Assembly (NCBI RefSeq): GCF_900156175.1
Contig: NZ_FTMV01000010.1
Location: forward strand, 62,001 to 126,000
Origin: Janthinobacterium sp. TND4EL3
GTDB lineage: Bacteria > Pseudomonadota > Gammaproteobacteria > Burkholderiales > Burkholderiaceae_D
Length of the DNA: 64,000 nucleotides
Direction: 5' to 3'
The notes under the pieces are model-generated. The model was not told the DNA's origin. It ran no database searches and worked only from the letters and a program-made list of their open reading frames with translations. Below are positions 37,006 to 46,418 of the stretch, piece by piece. Each line of letters opens with the position of its first letter. Position 1 is the first letter of the stretch. The translations under genes were made by a program, and so were the position numbers.

Positions 37006-37730
37006 GCGTCTTTTTTCGGGGCGTTGGGGGCGGGCGGTTCCGTCTGGGCGCTGGCGGCGGCCTTGGCGCGCGCGCGCTCCATGGCGGCGGCGATGATGGC
37101 GCGCTTGCGTTCCTTTTCCGCCTGTTCGTCAGGCGTGACGGGTGTTTCCTGCGTCACTTCGCGCATCTTGGCGACGGCCTTGGCGGCCAGGCGCGCCTCG
37201 TTTTCCTCGGTTTCGCGGCGCAATCGCTGCGTGCGGAAATCGTGGCGCGCGCGCGCGTCGTCCGCATCCATCTGGTTCCAGGCGTCCCAGCCCGTGGCGT
37301 CGCCGCTGACCGGGTACATGACGATGCAGTCGACGGGGCAGGGCGCCACGCACAGGTCGCAGCCCGTACACAGGCTGGCGACCACGGTATGCATCTGCTT
37401 GGCGGCGCCGACGATGGCGTCGACCGGGCAGGCCTGGATGCACAGGGTGCAGCCGATACACAGCGATTCATCGATGTAGGCGACAGATCGCGGACGTTCG
37501 AGGCCGTTGACGGGATTGAGTGGAATGACTTTCTTGCCCAGCAAGTTGGCAAGACGCACGATGCCCTGCGCGCCGCCCGGCGGGCACTGATTGATGTCGG
37601 CGCTGCCGGCGGCAATCGCTTCCGCATACGGGCGGCAACCGTTGTAGCCGCATTTGGTGCATTGCGTTTGCGGCAGCAAGTCTTCGATCTGGTCGGCAAG
37701 TGAGGGAGGGGCAGGGTGAGGCACGGTCAT
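37002..37730 (-). CDS. rsxB: RsxB/RnfB-type ferredoxin (electron transport complex subunit B)
   Basis: A 242-residue iron-sulfur protein. The N-terminal part carries the Fe4S4 domain ([24 protein letters not shown]), followed by two [4Fe-4S] ferredoxin motifs ([16 protein letters not shown] and [16 protein letters not shown]) and a long Lys/Glu/Ala-rich helical tail. The membrane-anchoring helix of true RnfB is absent, as in the stand-alone betaproteobacterial form. No other rnf genes are nearby, so it probably donates electrons to a soluble partner. ATG 37730 lies directly behind GGAAG. Confidence 0.9.
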   Translation of the reverse strand: MTVPHPAPPSLADQIEDLLPQTQCTKCGYNGCRPYAEAIAAGSADINQCPPGGAQGIVRLANLLGKKVIPLNPVNGLERPRSVAYIDESLCIGCTLCIQACPVDAIVGAAKQMHTVVASLCTGCDLCVAPCPVDCIVMYPVSGDATGWDAWNQMDADDARARHDFRTQRLRRETEENEARLAAKAVAKMREVTQETPVTPDEQAEKERKRAIIAAAMERARAKAAASAQTEPPAPNAPKKDA

Positions 37731-38002
37731 CTTCCACGGTAAAACGCCATTATCGGCCATCCGGCGCGCACACAAGTAAAAACCTGCCTTCGTGGAGGGG
37801 ATAGCGTGCGGCGAGGCTGCCTGTTGCGGGCGGGCCGCAATCGTATTTTATTTCCCATGGGAATGTCAAAGTGCAAATAAACAACTTTGCATTTTCTTTT
37901 TTTTATGGGAGCATGATTTTTATCAAGAAAGATCAAGAAAGCCGACCGCCAGTCCTGTCGCGCGCCCGCCAGCCGGAGCGCGCCGGGCCATAGGAGCAGA
38001 GC

Positions 38003-38830
38003 ATGCGTTTCCTTCGGACAGTTGGTTTGCCCTTCTGTTTATCCGTATTATCGTCGCTTGCCCTAGCACACGGCCAGGCGGCTTCCCCCATGGCGGTGCC
38101 CGGCGCCTCCGCTACACGCATCGTCCGCTTTGCCGCGGAAGACTGGCCGCCCTTCATTTCCGCCAGCCTGCCTGCCGACGGCATGTCGGGCGCCATGGTC
38201 AGCACCGTCTTCGAACGCATGGGCTATGTCGTCAAATATGAGTATTTCCCGTGGAAGCGCGCCATGCAGTTTGGTTTGAGCAGTCCCCGCTACGCCGGTT
38301 TCCTGGCCGTCTGGCGCACGCCGGAGCGGGAAAAACTCTGTCATTTCTCTGTACCTGTTGGCAATACCCACAGCGTGCTGGCCTACCTGAAGGAAGACGG
38401 CGCGCCAGGCGCCACCCTGGCCGAGCTGGGTAACTTGCGCATTGGCACCGTGGCCGGCTATTCGAATGGGGAGCAATTCGACGGCATGGTGGCGCGTGGC
38501 GAACTGAAGACGGAAGAGGGCTTGAACGACGCGACGAATCTGAAAAAACTGTTGATCAGGCGCTACCGCGTGATCGTCATCGAGCGCCACGTGCTGCAGC
38601 ATCTGCTGATGGGGCGTAACTTCAGCAAGGCCGAGCGGGAGCGCATCGCCATCGTCGATACCATCTTCAAGGAGCGTCCCGTGCATGTGTGCTTCCAGCG
38701 CACGGCGGAGGGCGCGGCGCAGCAAAAGCGCTTCAACGAAGCAGCCCGTGAAATCGATACGGCCAGGCTGGAACGCGATTACTGGAAGCGCCTGGACCAG
38801 AGCCTGGCCACCGCCCCGTCCACTCCCTGA
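38003..38830 (+). CDS. Periplasmic amino-acid-binding-like protein (SBP_bac_3 family)
   Basis: A 275-residue protein with a signal peptide (cleavage after about residue 26). The mature part starts IVRFAAEDWPPFISASLPADGMSGAMV, the typical opening of family-3 solute-binding proteins, and has the two-lobe pattern (LGNLRIGTVAGYSNGEQF in lobe two). No permease or ATPase is adjacent. Stand-alone members of this kind are common in Oxalobacteraceae and their ligands are mostly unknown. Confidence 0.78.
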   Translation: MRFLRTVGLPFCLSVLSSLALAHGQAASPMAVPGASATRIVRFAAEDWPPFISASLPADGMSGAMVSTVFERMGYVVKYEYFPWKRAMQFGLSSPRYAGFLAVWRTPEREKLCHFSVPVGNTHSVLAYLKEDGAPGATLAELGNLRIGTVAGYSNGEQFDGMVARGELKTEEGLNDATNLKKLLIRRYRVIVIERHVLQHLLMGRNFSKAERERIAIVDTIFKERPVHVCFQRTAEGAAQQKRFNEAAREIDTARLERDYWKRLDQSLATAPSTP

Positions 38831-38956
38831 CGTTCTTCGTCACTGTTGTTAGTTGCCAAAACGAAATATCTAAATACGAAACCATTCGTTCTTGTTTGTT
38901 TGTCCATCCTTTAGTCTGCAGCCATTGTGTTGATGACTTTGAAAGGATGTTTTCGT

Positions 38957-41521
38957 ATGCTGGAACTGATACACACGCATTCCCCCGCACCACGCTTGCG
39001 GCAACTGGCGCACGCCGTCTCGCTGGCCGTGCTCGTGCTGGGCGCGCCCGGCGTGGCCCATGCACAGGCCGCGCCGGATAGCGCAGGCGCGCTGGCTGGC
39101 GCGCCGCTGGACGCCGTCATCGTCACGGGCGCGCGCGGCACGGGCCGCACGGTGGCCAACAGCGCCGCGCCCATCGACGTGATCAGCGCGCAGCAATTGC
39201 AGGCGACGGGCAAATTGAACCTGCTCGATGCGCTGGACACGGCCTTGCCATCGTTCAATTTGCCGGCCCGCGTGCAGCCCGACCTGGGCAGCATCGTGCG
39301 CGCCGGCCAGCTGCGCAACCTCGACCCCTCGCATACGCTGGTGCTGGTCAACGGCAAGCGCCGGCATACGACGGCCATCGTCAATGAAGATGGTTTTCCC
39401 GGCTCCGTCGCCACCGACCTGGCCCTGATCCCTACTGGCGCCATTGCTCGTGTGGAAATCCTGCGTGACGGGGCCTCGGCCATCTACGGTTCCGACGCCA
39501 TCGCCGGCGTCATCAACATCATCCTGAAAGCCGATGACAAGGGCAGCTTCAGCACGCAACTCGGTTCCACCTACGCCGGCGACGGCAGCAACGGTTCCGC
39601 GCGCATCGATGGCGGCACGCGCCTGGGCGAGCACGGCTTTGCCCACTTCGGCGCCGAAGTCCAGCGCCAGGGCATCGCCGTGCGCAATTTCGGCCTGAAC
39701 CCTGGCTACCTGTCGTATCCGGCCGTGCGCAACAGCGATGGCCAACTGGTCAAATTGGGACCGAACAACAGCTTGCCGGCCGGCGCCTCGCCGAACCCGG
39801 CCGAAGCAACGCGCAACAGCAATCCCTGGCGCAATACGGGCGTGCCGCAGAGCACCACCGCCTCGCTCAGCGCCAACCTCGGCTATGACGTGTCGAACGA
39901 GGTGCAGTTGTACGGCTTCGGCACGTATGCGCACCGCAATGCCCGCTCGGCGCAGAATTTCCGTCTGCCCAATACCATTTTCAATAACAACCGCGGCTTG
40001 CTGGCCGTGTATCCCGACGGCTTCACGCCATATGAAACGACGAGCGAAAACGATTTTGCACTGACGGGCGGCATCAAGGGCGAGACGGCGGGCTGGAGCT
40101 GGGATGTCAGCAGCACCTATGGCCGCGACGATATCGACGTGGGCGTGGAGCACTCGGCCAACTATTCGCTGGCTTATCCGGGCGGCAAGACGGATTTTGA
40201 TATCGGCAAGCAGCGCTACAGCCGTTCGACGACGAATGCCGACCTGCGCCGTCCCGTGCAGCTGGGCTTGAGCGAGCCGGCCGACCTCAGCGTCGGCCTC
40301 GAGTACTCGCATGAAACGCAGCAGCGCAGCCCGGGGGAGCCTGCTTCGTACCAGGGCAGCGGTTCGTCGGCGCTGGCCGGCTACCTGCCTGTCGATGCGT
40401 CCGACACGGCACGCCACAGCTATGCGGCGTATATCGGCCTGGGCGCGAAACTGACGCCACAGTTGCTGCTCGACACGGCCTTGCGTGCCGAGAAATATTC
40501 CGATTTCGGCAGCAAGACGACGGGCCGTTTGTCGGCCCGCTATGACGTTACGTCTGCGGTCGCCGTGCGCGGCACGGTCAGCAACGGCTTCCATGCACCA
40601 AGCCTGGTGACGCAATCGTATTCGAACACCTCCGACCATGCGGGCGTGCCCTATACCCTGGCGCAGCCCAATTCGCTTGCCGCGCGGGCCTTGGGCGCGC
40701 AAGCATTAAAACCGGAAAAATCGACGAATCTGTCGGCCGGCCTGACCTTCAATCCGACGCCCACCCTGCGCCTGGCCCTTGACGCGTATCAAATCAAGGT
40801 CAGCGACCGCCTGGGCGTATCGTCGAACATCGGCATTGACCGCAGCTCGGGCGTGGCGCTCGACGGCAGCGGCCGGCCCCTGACGGTGGCGCAAGCGGGC
40901 GTCATCGAAAACCTGCTGCGTTCGGCGGGCTTGACGGTGGGCAACGGCCTCGTCGCACACTACTTTGCCAACGTGGGCGACACGCGCACGCGCGGCGTCG
41001 ATTTCACGGCGGAAGATGTGTGGCGCGTGGCCGATGGCAAGCTGCGCTGGACGGCGGCGGCCAATTTCAACCACACGAGCCTGGTGGGCAAGGCAGACCT
41101 TCCCGCCGTGCTGCAAGGATTGCCGAACATCGGCACCCTGAGCAAGTCGGCCGAATACGACTTGCTGTACCGCGCCCCGCGCGACAAGGAAATCCTCACG
41201 CTGGCATACGAAAAGGCGGGCTGGACTTTCAACCTGCGCGAGACGCGCTACGGCAAGCTCAAGCGCCTGAACGCCATCACGGGCGGCGACTACCAGCTGA
41301 AAGCCGCCTTCGTGACGGATATCAGCGTCGGCTATGACATCAGCAAGCGCATCAACGTGGCCGTGGGCGCCAATAATGTCTTCGACCAGAAACCGAACCA
41401 GGTGCCGCGCGAGGCGCGCAGCGCCGCGAATCTGGCCCAATACACGGGCGCTTACGACAACTCTGGCCCGCTGGGCGTGCTCGGTGGTTATTACTACGCC
41501 CGAGCAACACTGTCATTCTGA
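38957..41521 (+). CDS. Large TonB-dependent receptor
   Basis: An 854-residue outer-membrane receptor. The signal peptide ends AHAQ near residue 37; the plug begins DAVIVTGARGTGRTVANSAAPIDVISA and contains VEILRDGASAIYGSDAIAGVIN. The C-terminal strand ends in YYYARATLSF with a terminal Phe. It belongs to the large-plug group with 'LPSFN..DP..TLVLVNGKRRH' seen in receptors for organic nutrients. I chose ATG 38957 (AAAGGA nine bases upstream). A Tat-exported dioxygenase-like gene follows after 42 bases, so the ligand may be an aromatic compound. Confidence 0.85.
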   Translation: MLELIHTHSPAPRLRQLAHAVSLAVLVLGAPGVAHAQAAPDSAGALAGAPLDAVIVTGARGTGRTVANSAAPIDVISAQQLQATGKLNLLDALDTALPSFNLPARVQPDLGSIVRAGQLRNLDPSHTLVLVNGKRRHTTAIVNEDGFPGSVATDLALIPTGAIARVEILRDGASAIYGSDAIAGVINIILKADDKGSFSTQLGSTYAGDGSNGSARIDGGTRLGEHGFAHFGAEVQRQGIAVRNFGLNPGYLSYPAVRNSDGQLVKLGPNNSLPAGASPNPAEATRNSNPWRNTGVPQSTTASLSANLGYDVSNEVQLYGFGTYAHRNARSAQNFRLPNTIFNNNRGLLAVYPDGFTPYETTSENDFALTGGIKGETAGWSWDVSSTYGRDDIDVGVEHSANYSLAYPGGKTDFDIGKQRYSRSTTNADLRRPVQLGLSEPADLSVGLEYSHETQQRSPGEPASYQGSGSSALAGYLPVDASDTARHSYAAYIGLGAKLTPQLLLDTALRAEKYSDFGSKTTGRLSARYDVTSAVAVRGTVSNGFHAPSLVTQSYSNTSDHAGVPYTLAQPNSLAARALGAQALKPEKSTNLSAGLTFNPTPTLRLALDAYQIKVSDRLGVSSNIGIDRSSGVALDGSGRPLTVAQAGVIENLLRSAGLTVGNGLVAHYFANVGDTRTRGVDFTAEDVWRVADGKLRWTAAANFNHTSLVGKADLPAVLQGLPNIGTLSKSAEYDLLYRAPRDKEILTLAYEKAGWTFNLRETRYGKLKRLNAITGGDYQLKAAFVTDISVGYDISKRINVAVGANNVFDQKPNQVPREARSAANLAQYTGAYDNSGPLGVLGGYYYARATLSF

Positions 41522-41563
41522 TTTACCGCATCCCTCTAGCTATCATCAACAACAGGAAATCCT

Positions 41564-42247
41564 ATGTCTGACAATAATCAACACGCGGCCATCGACCTGG
41601 AATGGGCCAATCTCCTTTCTCCGCAGCGCCGCACGGTCTTGCGCGGCGGCGGCCTGGTGGCGGCGCTGGCCGCCTCGGGGCTGGCGGGCACGGCGCTGGC
41701 GCAGGATGGCGGCGTCAAACGCGCGAAGCCGGCGCCCGGGAAAAGCCCTTGGGGCGAGCATACGGACACGGCGCCCACGCCGCGCCCCGTCAGCGTGCGG
41801 CCCGGCGAGGAAACCTTGCCGGGCAAGCCGCGCGCCTACACGGATATCGAGAGTTATCACGCGCATATCTATTTTGACGAAGACAGTTACCAGAAGGCGG
41901 CGCTGATACGCAAGTGGGCGGCCGAGCGCTTCCGGATCGAACTGGGCGACTGGAACCTGGAGCCGCGCGGCCCGCATGTGACGCCGTCGTTCTATTTCGG
42001 CTTCACCAATGATTTATTGCCCGTCATCGTGCCATGGCTGCAGTTGAACAGCCTGGGCCTGACGATATTGATCCACCCGAACACGGAAGACCCGCGCGCC
42101 GACCATCTGTATTACGCGCTGTGGGTGAACCGTTCGCAGCCCGTGAATGGTTATGCGATGAAGAAGCCGGGGCCGGGCGAGCCGAGAGTCGAGCAGATCT
42201 TTGTCAATACGCGCCCGACGGTGAAAATCGAAACCTCGCGCGCATGA
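41564..42247 (+). CDS. Tat-exported DOPA 4,5-dioxygenase-family protein
   Basis: A 227-residue protein. Residues 18-46 form a twin-arginine signal (SPQRRTVLRGGG..LAGTALA), so it should be exported folded with metal bound. Residues 92-210 match the DOPA 4,5-dioxygenase family: SYHAHIYFDE supplies His99/His101, then ELGDWNLEPRGPHVTPSFYFGF and TILIHPNTEDPRADHLYYALW. Family members cleave catechol-type rings extradiol. The export signal is unusual, since characterised members are cytosolic. It is cotranscribed with the TonB receptor and followed by a terminator. Confidence 0.8.
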   Translation: MSDNNQHAAIDLEWANLLSPQRRTVLRGGGLVAALAASGLAGTALAQDGGVKRAKPAPGKSPWGEHTDTAPTPRPVSVRPGEETLPGKPRAYTDIESYHAHIYFDEDSYQKAALIRKWAAERFRIELGDWNLEPRGPHVTPSFYFGFTNDLLPVIVPWLQLNSLGLTILIHPNTEDPRADHLYYALWVNRSQPVNGYAMKKPGPGEPRVEQIFVNTRPTVKIETSRA

Positions 42248-42256
42248 GGTGGATAT

Positions 42257-42295
42257 AAAAAAACGGCACGCCAGCGTAAGCTGGCGTGCCGTTTT
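42257..42295. terminator. Strong bidirectional terminator
   Basis: ACGGCACGCCAGC-gtaa-GCTGGCGTGCCGT, a perfect 13-base stem flanked by A7 and T4. It separates the dioxygenase-like gene from the converging phaZ. Confidence 0.9.
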
Positions 42296-42312
42296 GGTCG
42301 AAACCAGGCCGA

Positions 42313-43533
42313 TCAGCCGTGTTTCTGGATGAATTCGCCGATTTTCGGGCAAATGATCTCGCGCCAGCGGCGGCCCGAGAAGATGCCGTAATGGCCGCAT
42401 TTCGGCGCCACGAAGTCTTGCTGCATGTCGGCAGGAATGCCCGAGCACAAGTCATGCGCCGCCTGCGTCTGGCCGGCGCCGGAAATGTCGTCCAGTTCGC
42501 CTTCCACGGTGAACAGCGCCACGTTCGTGATGTCTTGCGGGCGCACCAGCTGGCCGCCCACTTTCCACGTGCCCTTCGGCAGGCTGAATTCCTGGAAAAC
42601 CGTTTTAATGGTTTCCAGGTAGTACTCGGCTGGCATGTCCAGCACGGCGTTGTACTCGTTGTAGAACTGGCGGTGGCCTTCCGCCGGCTCGTCGTCGCCC
42701 GTCACCAGGTGCATGTAGAACTCGCGATGGCTTTGCGCGTGGCGGCCCGGGTTCATGGCGATGAAGCCGGCGTGCTGCAGGAAGCCCGGATATACCTTGC
42801 GGCCAAAGCCCGGGTAGTTCGGCGGCACCGCGTAGATCACGGTGTTTTCAAACCACGAGAATTTCTTTTCCGTCGCCAGGTTGTTCACTTGCGTGGGGGA
42901 GCGGCGCGGGTCGATCGGGCCACCCATCATCGTCATGGTTTTCGGCATGTGCGGATCTTTGGCCGTCGCCATCAGCGAGATGGCCGCCAGCACGGGCACG
43001 GTCGGTTGACAGACGGAAATGACGTGCAAATCAGGCGCCAGCAGGCGAATGAATTCCTGCACATAATAAATGTAGTCGTCCAGGTGGAACGGGCCTTCCG
43101 TCAGCGGTACCATGCGCGCGTCCGTCCAGTCGGTGATGTAGACATCGTGCTCGGCCAGCAAGCCGCGCACGGTATCGCGCAGCAGGGTCGAGTGGTGACC
43201 GGACAGGGGGGCAACCAGCAAAACTTTGGGCTGTTGCAAGCCAGTGGCTTCTTTCTTGAAGTGAATCAGGCGGCAAAACGGTTTTGTCACGACAACATGT
43301 TCGCGGATGTCGACGCTCTCGCCTTGGACGAGAACGGATTTGATGTCGAATTGTGGTTTTTCGTAGTCTTTGCCAAGGCGGTACATCAGCTCGTAGCCGG
43401 CTGCGATGCGTTGCGAAAACGGGGTGTGGGCCAGTGGAGAAACCGGGTTGGTAAATAACTTGGAGGACATGTCTGCCCATTGCATCACCGGAGTGAGGAA
43501 AGAGCGTTGCAGTTCGTGCAGTTGGTAAAGCAT
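42313..43533 (-). CDS. phaZ: Intracellular poly(3-hydroxybutyrate) depolymerase
   Basis: A 406-residue alpha/beta hydrolase that mobilises stored PHB. The lipase-like box is SVCQPTVP, with Cys in place of the usual Ser nucleophile, as in the Ralstonia intracellular PhaZ1 type. Asp and His partners lie in VEGELDDISG and PKCGHYGIFSGRRW. The start at 43533 gives MLYQLHELQRSFLTP, the family's normal beginning, with AAGGA six bases before it; the frame continues 16 codons upstream. PHA granule protein is encoded 3 kb away. Confidence 0.93.
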   Translation of the reverse strand: MLYQLHELQRSFLTPVMQWADMSSKLFTNPVSPLAHTPFSQRIAAGYELMYRLGKDYEKPQFDIKSVLVQGESVDIREHVVVTKPFCRLIHFKKEATGLQQPKVLLVAPLSGHHSTLLRDTVRGLLAEHDVYITDWTDARMVPLTEGPFHLDDYIYYVQEFIRLLAPDLHVISVCQPTVPVLAAISLMATAKDPHMPKTMTMMGGPIDPRRSPTQVNNLATEKKFSWFENTVIYAVPPNYPGFGRKVYPGFLQHAGFIAMNPGRHAQSHREFYMHLVTGDDEPAEGHRQFYNEYNAVLDMPAEYYLETIKTVFQEFSLPKGTWKVGGQLVRPQDITNVALFTVEGELDDISGAGQTQAAHDLCSGIPADMQQDFVAPKCGHYGIFSGRRWREIICPKIGEFIQKHG

Positions 43534-43706
43534 ATAGAGTCCTTGTTTAATTCCAAGCGCCAATATCGGCTCAAATATCATAATCCAATTTTACGATATT
43601 TGTTGAGGACAAAATGTGCTTTACCGCGCACAGGGCCACAGTTTGCGTGTGCGTATCCATTCGCGCCACACTCGCGTAGATAGATGATTAAGCATGTCTG
43701 AAAAGC

Positions 43707-43734
43707 AAAAAAGCAGCGTTGCCGCTGCTTTTTT
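43707..43734. terminator. Terminator downstream of fdxA
   Basis: AAAAAAGCAGCG-ttgc-CGCTGCTTTTTT, a symmetric 12-base stem. On the minus strand it follows the fdxA stop by 65 bases. Confidence 0.85.
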
Positions 43735-43799
43735 CGTGCCGATGGCCATGTGGCCGCGCTCGCGGAGGCATGCCCCCGGTGCGCGTTCAGGGCGGGCGC

Positions 43800-44123
43800 T
43801 TAGCGCACCAGCATGTCGAGCTTGTCCTTGACGTCCTTGTATTGCTCGGCTTCCGGCAAGGCGGCCTTCGTCTTGGTGATCGACGGCCAGTTGCGGGCCA
43901 GATCGACGTTGATCTTGATGAAGGCTTGCTGGTCGCCCGGCACGTCCTCTTCCGCGAAAATCGCGTTCACCGGGCACTCTGCCACGCAGACTGCGCAGTC
44001 AATACATTCGTCCGGATCGATTGCCAGGAAGTTCGGGCCTTCCCGGAAACAATCTACCGGGCAGACATCGACGCAGTCGGTATAGCGACAGGCGATGCAG
44101 GATTCGGTGACAACGTGGGTCAT
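43800..44123 (-). CDS. fdxA: 7Fe ferredoxin A
   Basis: A 107-residue ferredoxin with one [3Fe-4S] and one [4Fe-4S] site: [18 protein letters not shown] and [16 protein letters not shown], followed by the ~45-residue C-terminal extension typical of FdxA. Start [10 protein letters not shown] is family standard. It is a single gene with its own terminator and an upstream region containing a perfect palindrome. Confidence 0.95.
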   Translation of the reverse strand: MTHVVTESCIACRYTDCVDVCPVDCFREGPNFLAIDPDECIDCAVCVAECPVNAIFAEEDVPGDQQAFIKINVDLARNWPSITKTKAALPEAEQYKDVKDKLDMLVR

Positions 44124-44236
44124 AACAGTCCTATCAATTTTTGGGGGAGGTGCTGTAGCGCCTGCAGGAATGTCGGCGGCGCATACTAAAGCAAAGCATT
44201 GTATTTTAAGGCAATTCGCTATTTCTCACAAATCCC

Positions 44237-44259
44237 GCTTATATACAATACATATAAGC
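44237..44259. promoter_or_regulatory. Perfect palindrome upstream of fdxA
   Basis: GCTTATAT-acaatac-ATATAAGC, an eight-base inverted repeat with a seven-base centre, about 114 bases before the fdxA start. It looks like a dimeric-regulator site. The surrounding 44124-44457 region (about 330 bases) holds no gene I can support. Confidence 0.45.
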
Positions 44260-44457
44260 AAATTCATTTTTTGGCGGTGCTGCTGGCACCCGGAGCGGGC
44301 CATTCAGCGACTATCCGGGACGTTGTGATGGAGAACGCGGCAAGAAAGCGACAGTCGCCTGCCGCGGTCGGGGGCAGGGCGGGGGCTGCAGGGCCTTGCT
44401 GTGTGGTGTTTTTGCTTTATTCAAATCAAGACCGGCGCACATTTTTTGGGAGGGAAA

Positions 44458-44745
44458 TCAGGCGCTGGCCCGGATCTGCGCCAGCAGTTGTTGCCAGCGT
44501 GCATTTTCAGCGCTGCCATCTTCGGCAAAGGTGAGCGTGCGGCGCGTGGTGGGGGCCTCGACCGTGATGCGCCATTGTGGGATATCGGCGCCCAGTTGCG
44601 CACCCGGGGCGTGGTTGTCCGTGAAAAAGCCGCTGCTGGCCAGTGCCGCTTCCAGGCGGGGGCCGGCCGGATGGTCTTGCGTGTCGATTTCATAATGTTC
44701 GCTCAAGCCGGCAAAGCCGCCGCTGCTGTGCGCTGAAATTTTCAT
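44458..44745 (-). CDS. Emfourin-type inhibitor of M4 metallopeptidase
   Basis: A 95-residue protein starting MKISAHSSGGFAGLSEHYEID. Size, the GGFAG motif and the position directly downstream of an M4 peptidase gene match the emfourin (protealysin inhibitor) family. Such inhibitors bind the mature intracellular protease and keep it in check. ATG 44745 is the family-like start; the frame extends 55 codons upstream into non-homologous sequence. Confidence 0.75.
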   Translation of the reverse strand: MKISAHSSGGFAGLSEHYEIDTQDHPAGPRLEAALASSGFFTDNHAPGAQLGADIPQWRITVEAPTTRRTLTFAEDGSAENARWQQLLAQIRASA

Positions 44746-44824
44746 GGTACTCCCTGCTGTGGATGGTGGAGGGGCAGCGAAGCGGGCCGTCGCCGCGGGC
44801 CGGTGTCGCCTCATGTGCCGGCCC

Positions 44825-46222
44825 TTAGCGGGGGCCGTAACTGCGGCACCAGGCGGCCAGCGCTTCGCGTTCCGCTTCGAGCAACTGGTCCGACTCGCTG
44901 TATTGCGCATGGTTCATGGTACCGCAGCAGGCGCGCCTGTCCTGCACGGCGCCGTCTTCGTCGATGACGTCGGGAGCGAACGTCATCTGGCCGCCCTCCG
45001 TCATGGCATTGGCCTTGAGCACTTCGCGCACGGTAAAGCTGTTGCGGATGAAATCGAGGTAGGCGCCATTGCCATCGGCCTGGGCGATCATCAGCATGTG
45101 GCCGGCCACGTCGGCATAGGTGGCGGCCTGGTCGGGCGATGCCACCAGGGCGCGCAAGACCAGGCTGCGCAGGTAGTCACCGCAGCGGTGCAGGACGGCC
45201 GCGTCGTCTTCCAGCTGGGGCTGGCGTTCGTGGGCAAAGATGTCGGCCAGGATGTCGTAGATGGCGCCCGTAAACACTTGCGAGATAGCGTGCACTTCCG
45301 TGCCGGCTTCCGACAATTTGATGTCGTTGTCGGCATTGCGCAAGCCGTTGGGCCGGCCCAGGGCCAGGCCGAATTGCTCCGCCAGGTCGGCCAGGAAGGT
45401 CTTGTCGTGCAGGTCGGATTTCGTTTGGGCGATGACGGCTTCCACCTGGTCCAGCTGCGACAGGGCCAGGAAGATGGCCGTCAGGTCGCCGAACGATTCA
45501 TGCAAGCCGCCCGTTTGCGGCGGATTGTTACTGAGCAGCCAATTCGGCTTGAGGCCGTCGAGCACGGCGTGCCCCGTTTCATGCGAGACGATATCGAGCG
45601 AGCGGCAGGTGTAGACGCGCTCGGTGGCGCCGCTGGGGATGAAGTCACCGAACTTGAGGGCCTTGTCGCTGCGGCTGTAATACGCATTCATGACATTGGG
45701 CAAGCCATGCGGGAACACGCTCAAGGGCGCCGTGTTGCTGGCGCTATTCCACTGCCACGGCAGCGGCGGCGCCGTGCCATTGCTGGCCAGTGCGCGCTGG
45801 TACATGGTGAGCGTCATGCGCACGATGGAAAAGGTGTGCACTGCATCGAACTGGTCGGTATTGGGCGAGACGATGAAGTCGCCGAAGGCGTTCGGGCTGA
45901 CCTGGGCGATGCCCGGCTCGCCGAACGTGATGCGCGCGTCGCGCGGACCTTGCAGTATCAGGCCGGGCAGAAAGGCCTTGCGCGTGCCCAGGTCGCTGAC
46001 GGACGGGTCCTGCTTCCAGATCAGTACGCGCGAACCGACGGGCACGGCGGCCAGATTGCGGGCTGTTGCCTCGATCAGGCGGGGCGGCCCAGGCTGCAGG
46101 GTCAGCTGGGCATTCTTGCGGTGCTGGCGGTACGGCGCCGATGGGGTCGGGACGTAGCCGACGGGCAGCGATACGCATTTGGTCAGCACGGCTTCGACCG
46201 GCACGATGACTTTCTGGTCCAT
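44825..46222 (-). CDS. Thermolysin-like (M4) metallopeptidase, protealysin group
   Basis: A 465-residue zinc protease. HETGH (His214, Glu215, His218) is the HExxH zinc site; the third ligand is Glu242 in GGLHESFGDLTA, followed by the structural Asp246. The usual M4 C-terminal His-bearing segment appears diverged. No signal peptide is seen, so it may act in the cytoplasm like protealysin. An emfourin-type inhibitor is encoded 79 bases downstream. The start at 46222 (MDQKVIVPVEAV) avoids a 47-codon Arg/Pro-rich extension. Confidence 0.8.
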   Translation of the reverse strand: MDQKVIVPVEAVLTKCVSLPVGYVPTPSAPYRQHRKNAQLTLQPGPPRLIEATARNLAAVPVGSRVLIWKQDPSVSDLGTRKAFLPGLILQGPRDARITFGEPGIAQVSPNAFGDFIVSPNTDQFDAVHTFSIVRMTLTMYQRALASNGTAPPLPWQWNSASNTAPLSVFPHGLPNVMNAYYSRSDKALKFGDFIPSGATERVYTCRSLDIVSHETGHAVLDGLKPNWLLSNNPPQTGGLHESFGDLTAIFLALSQLDQVEAVIAQTKSDLHDKTFLADLAEQFGLALGRPNGLRNADNDIKLSEAGTEVHAISQVFTGAIYDILADIFAHERQPQLEDDAAVLHRCGDYLRSLVLRALVASPDQAATYADVAGHMLMIAQADGNGAYLDFIRNSFTVREVLKANAMTEGGQMTFAPDVIDEDGAVQDRRACCGTMNHAQYSESDQLLEAEREALAAWCRSYGPR

Positions 46223-46418
46223 GGTAGCTCTCCAAGAACTCGCAACTGGAACTGAAATAGTCGGCCTGCTTGGGGGGCTGCGGTTTGATGCGGCGCAAGC
46301 GAAGCGTGGGAAAAGGCGCTTTTTTCCGTGTATCGGGCCTGTCCATGGCCGGGGCCGCCGCATGGGGGCTGGTATGATGCTGCCCGTGTTGCCCCCGTTT
46401 TTATAAAAGGATAGGTTG

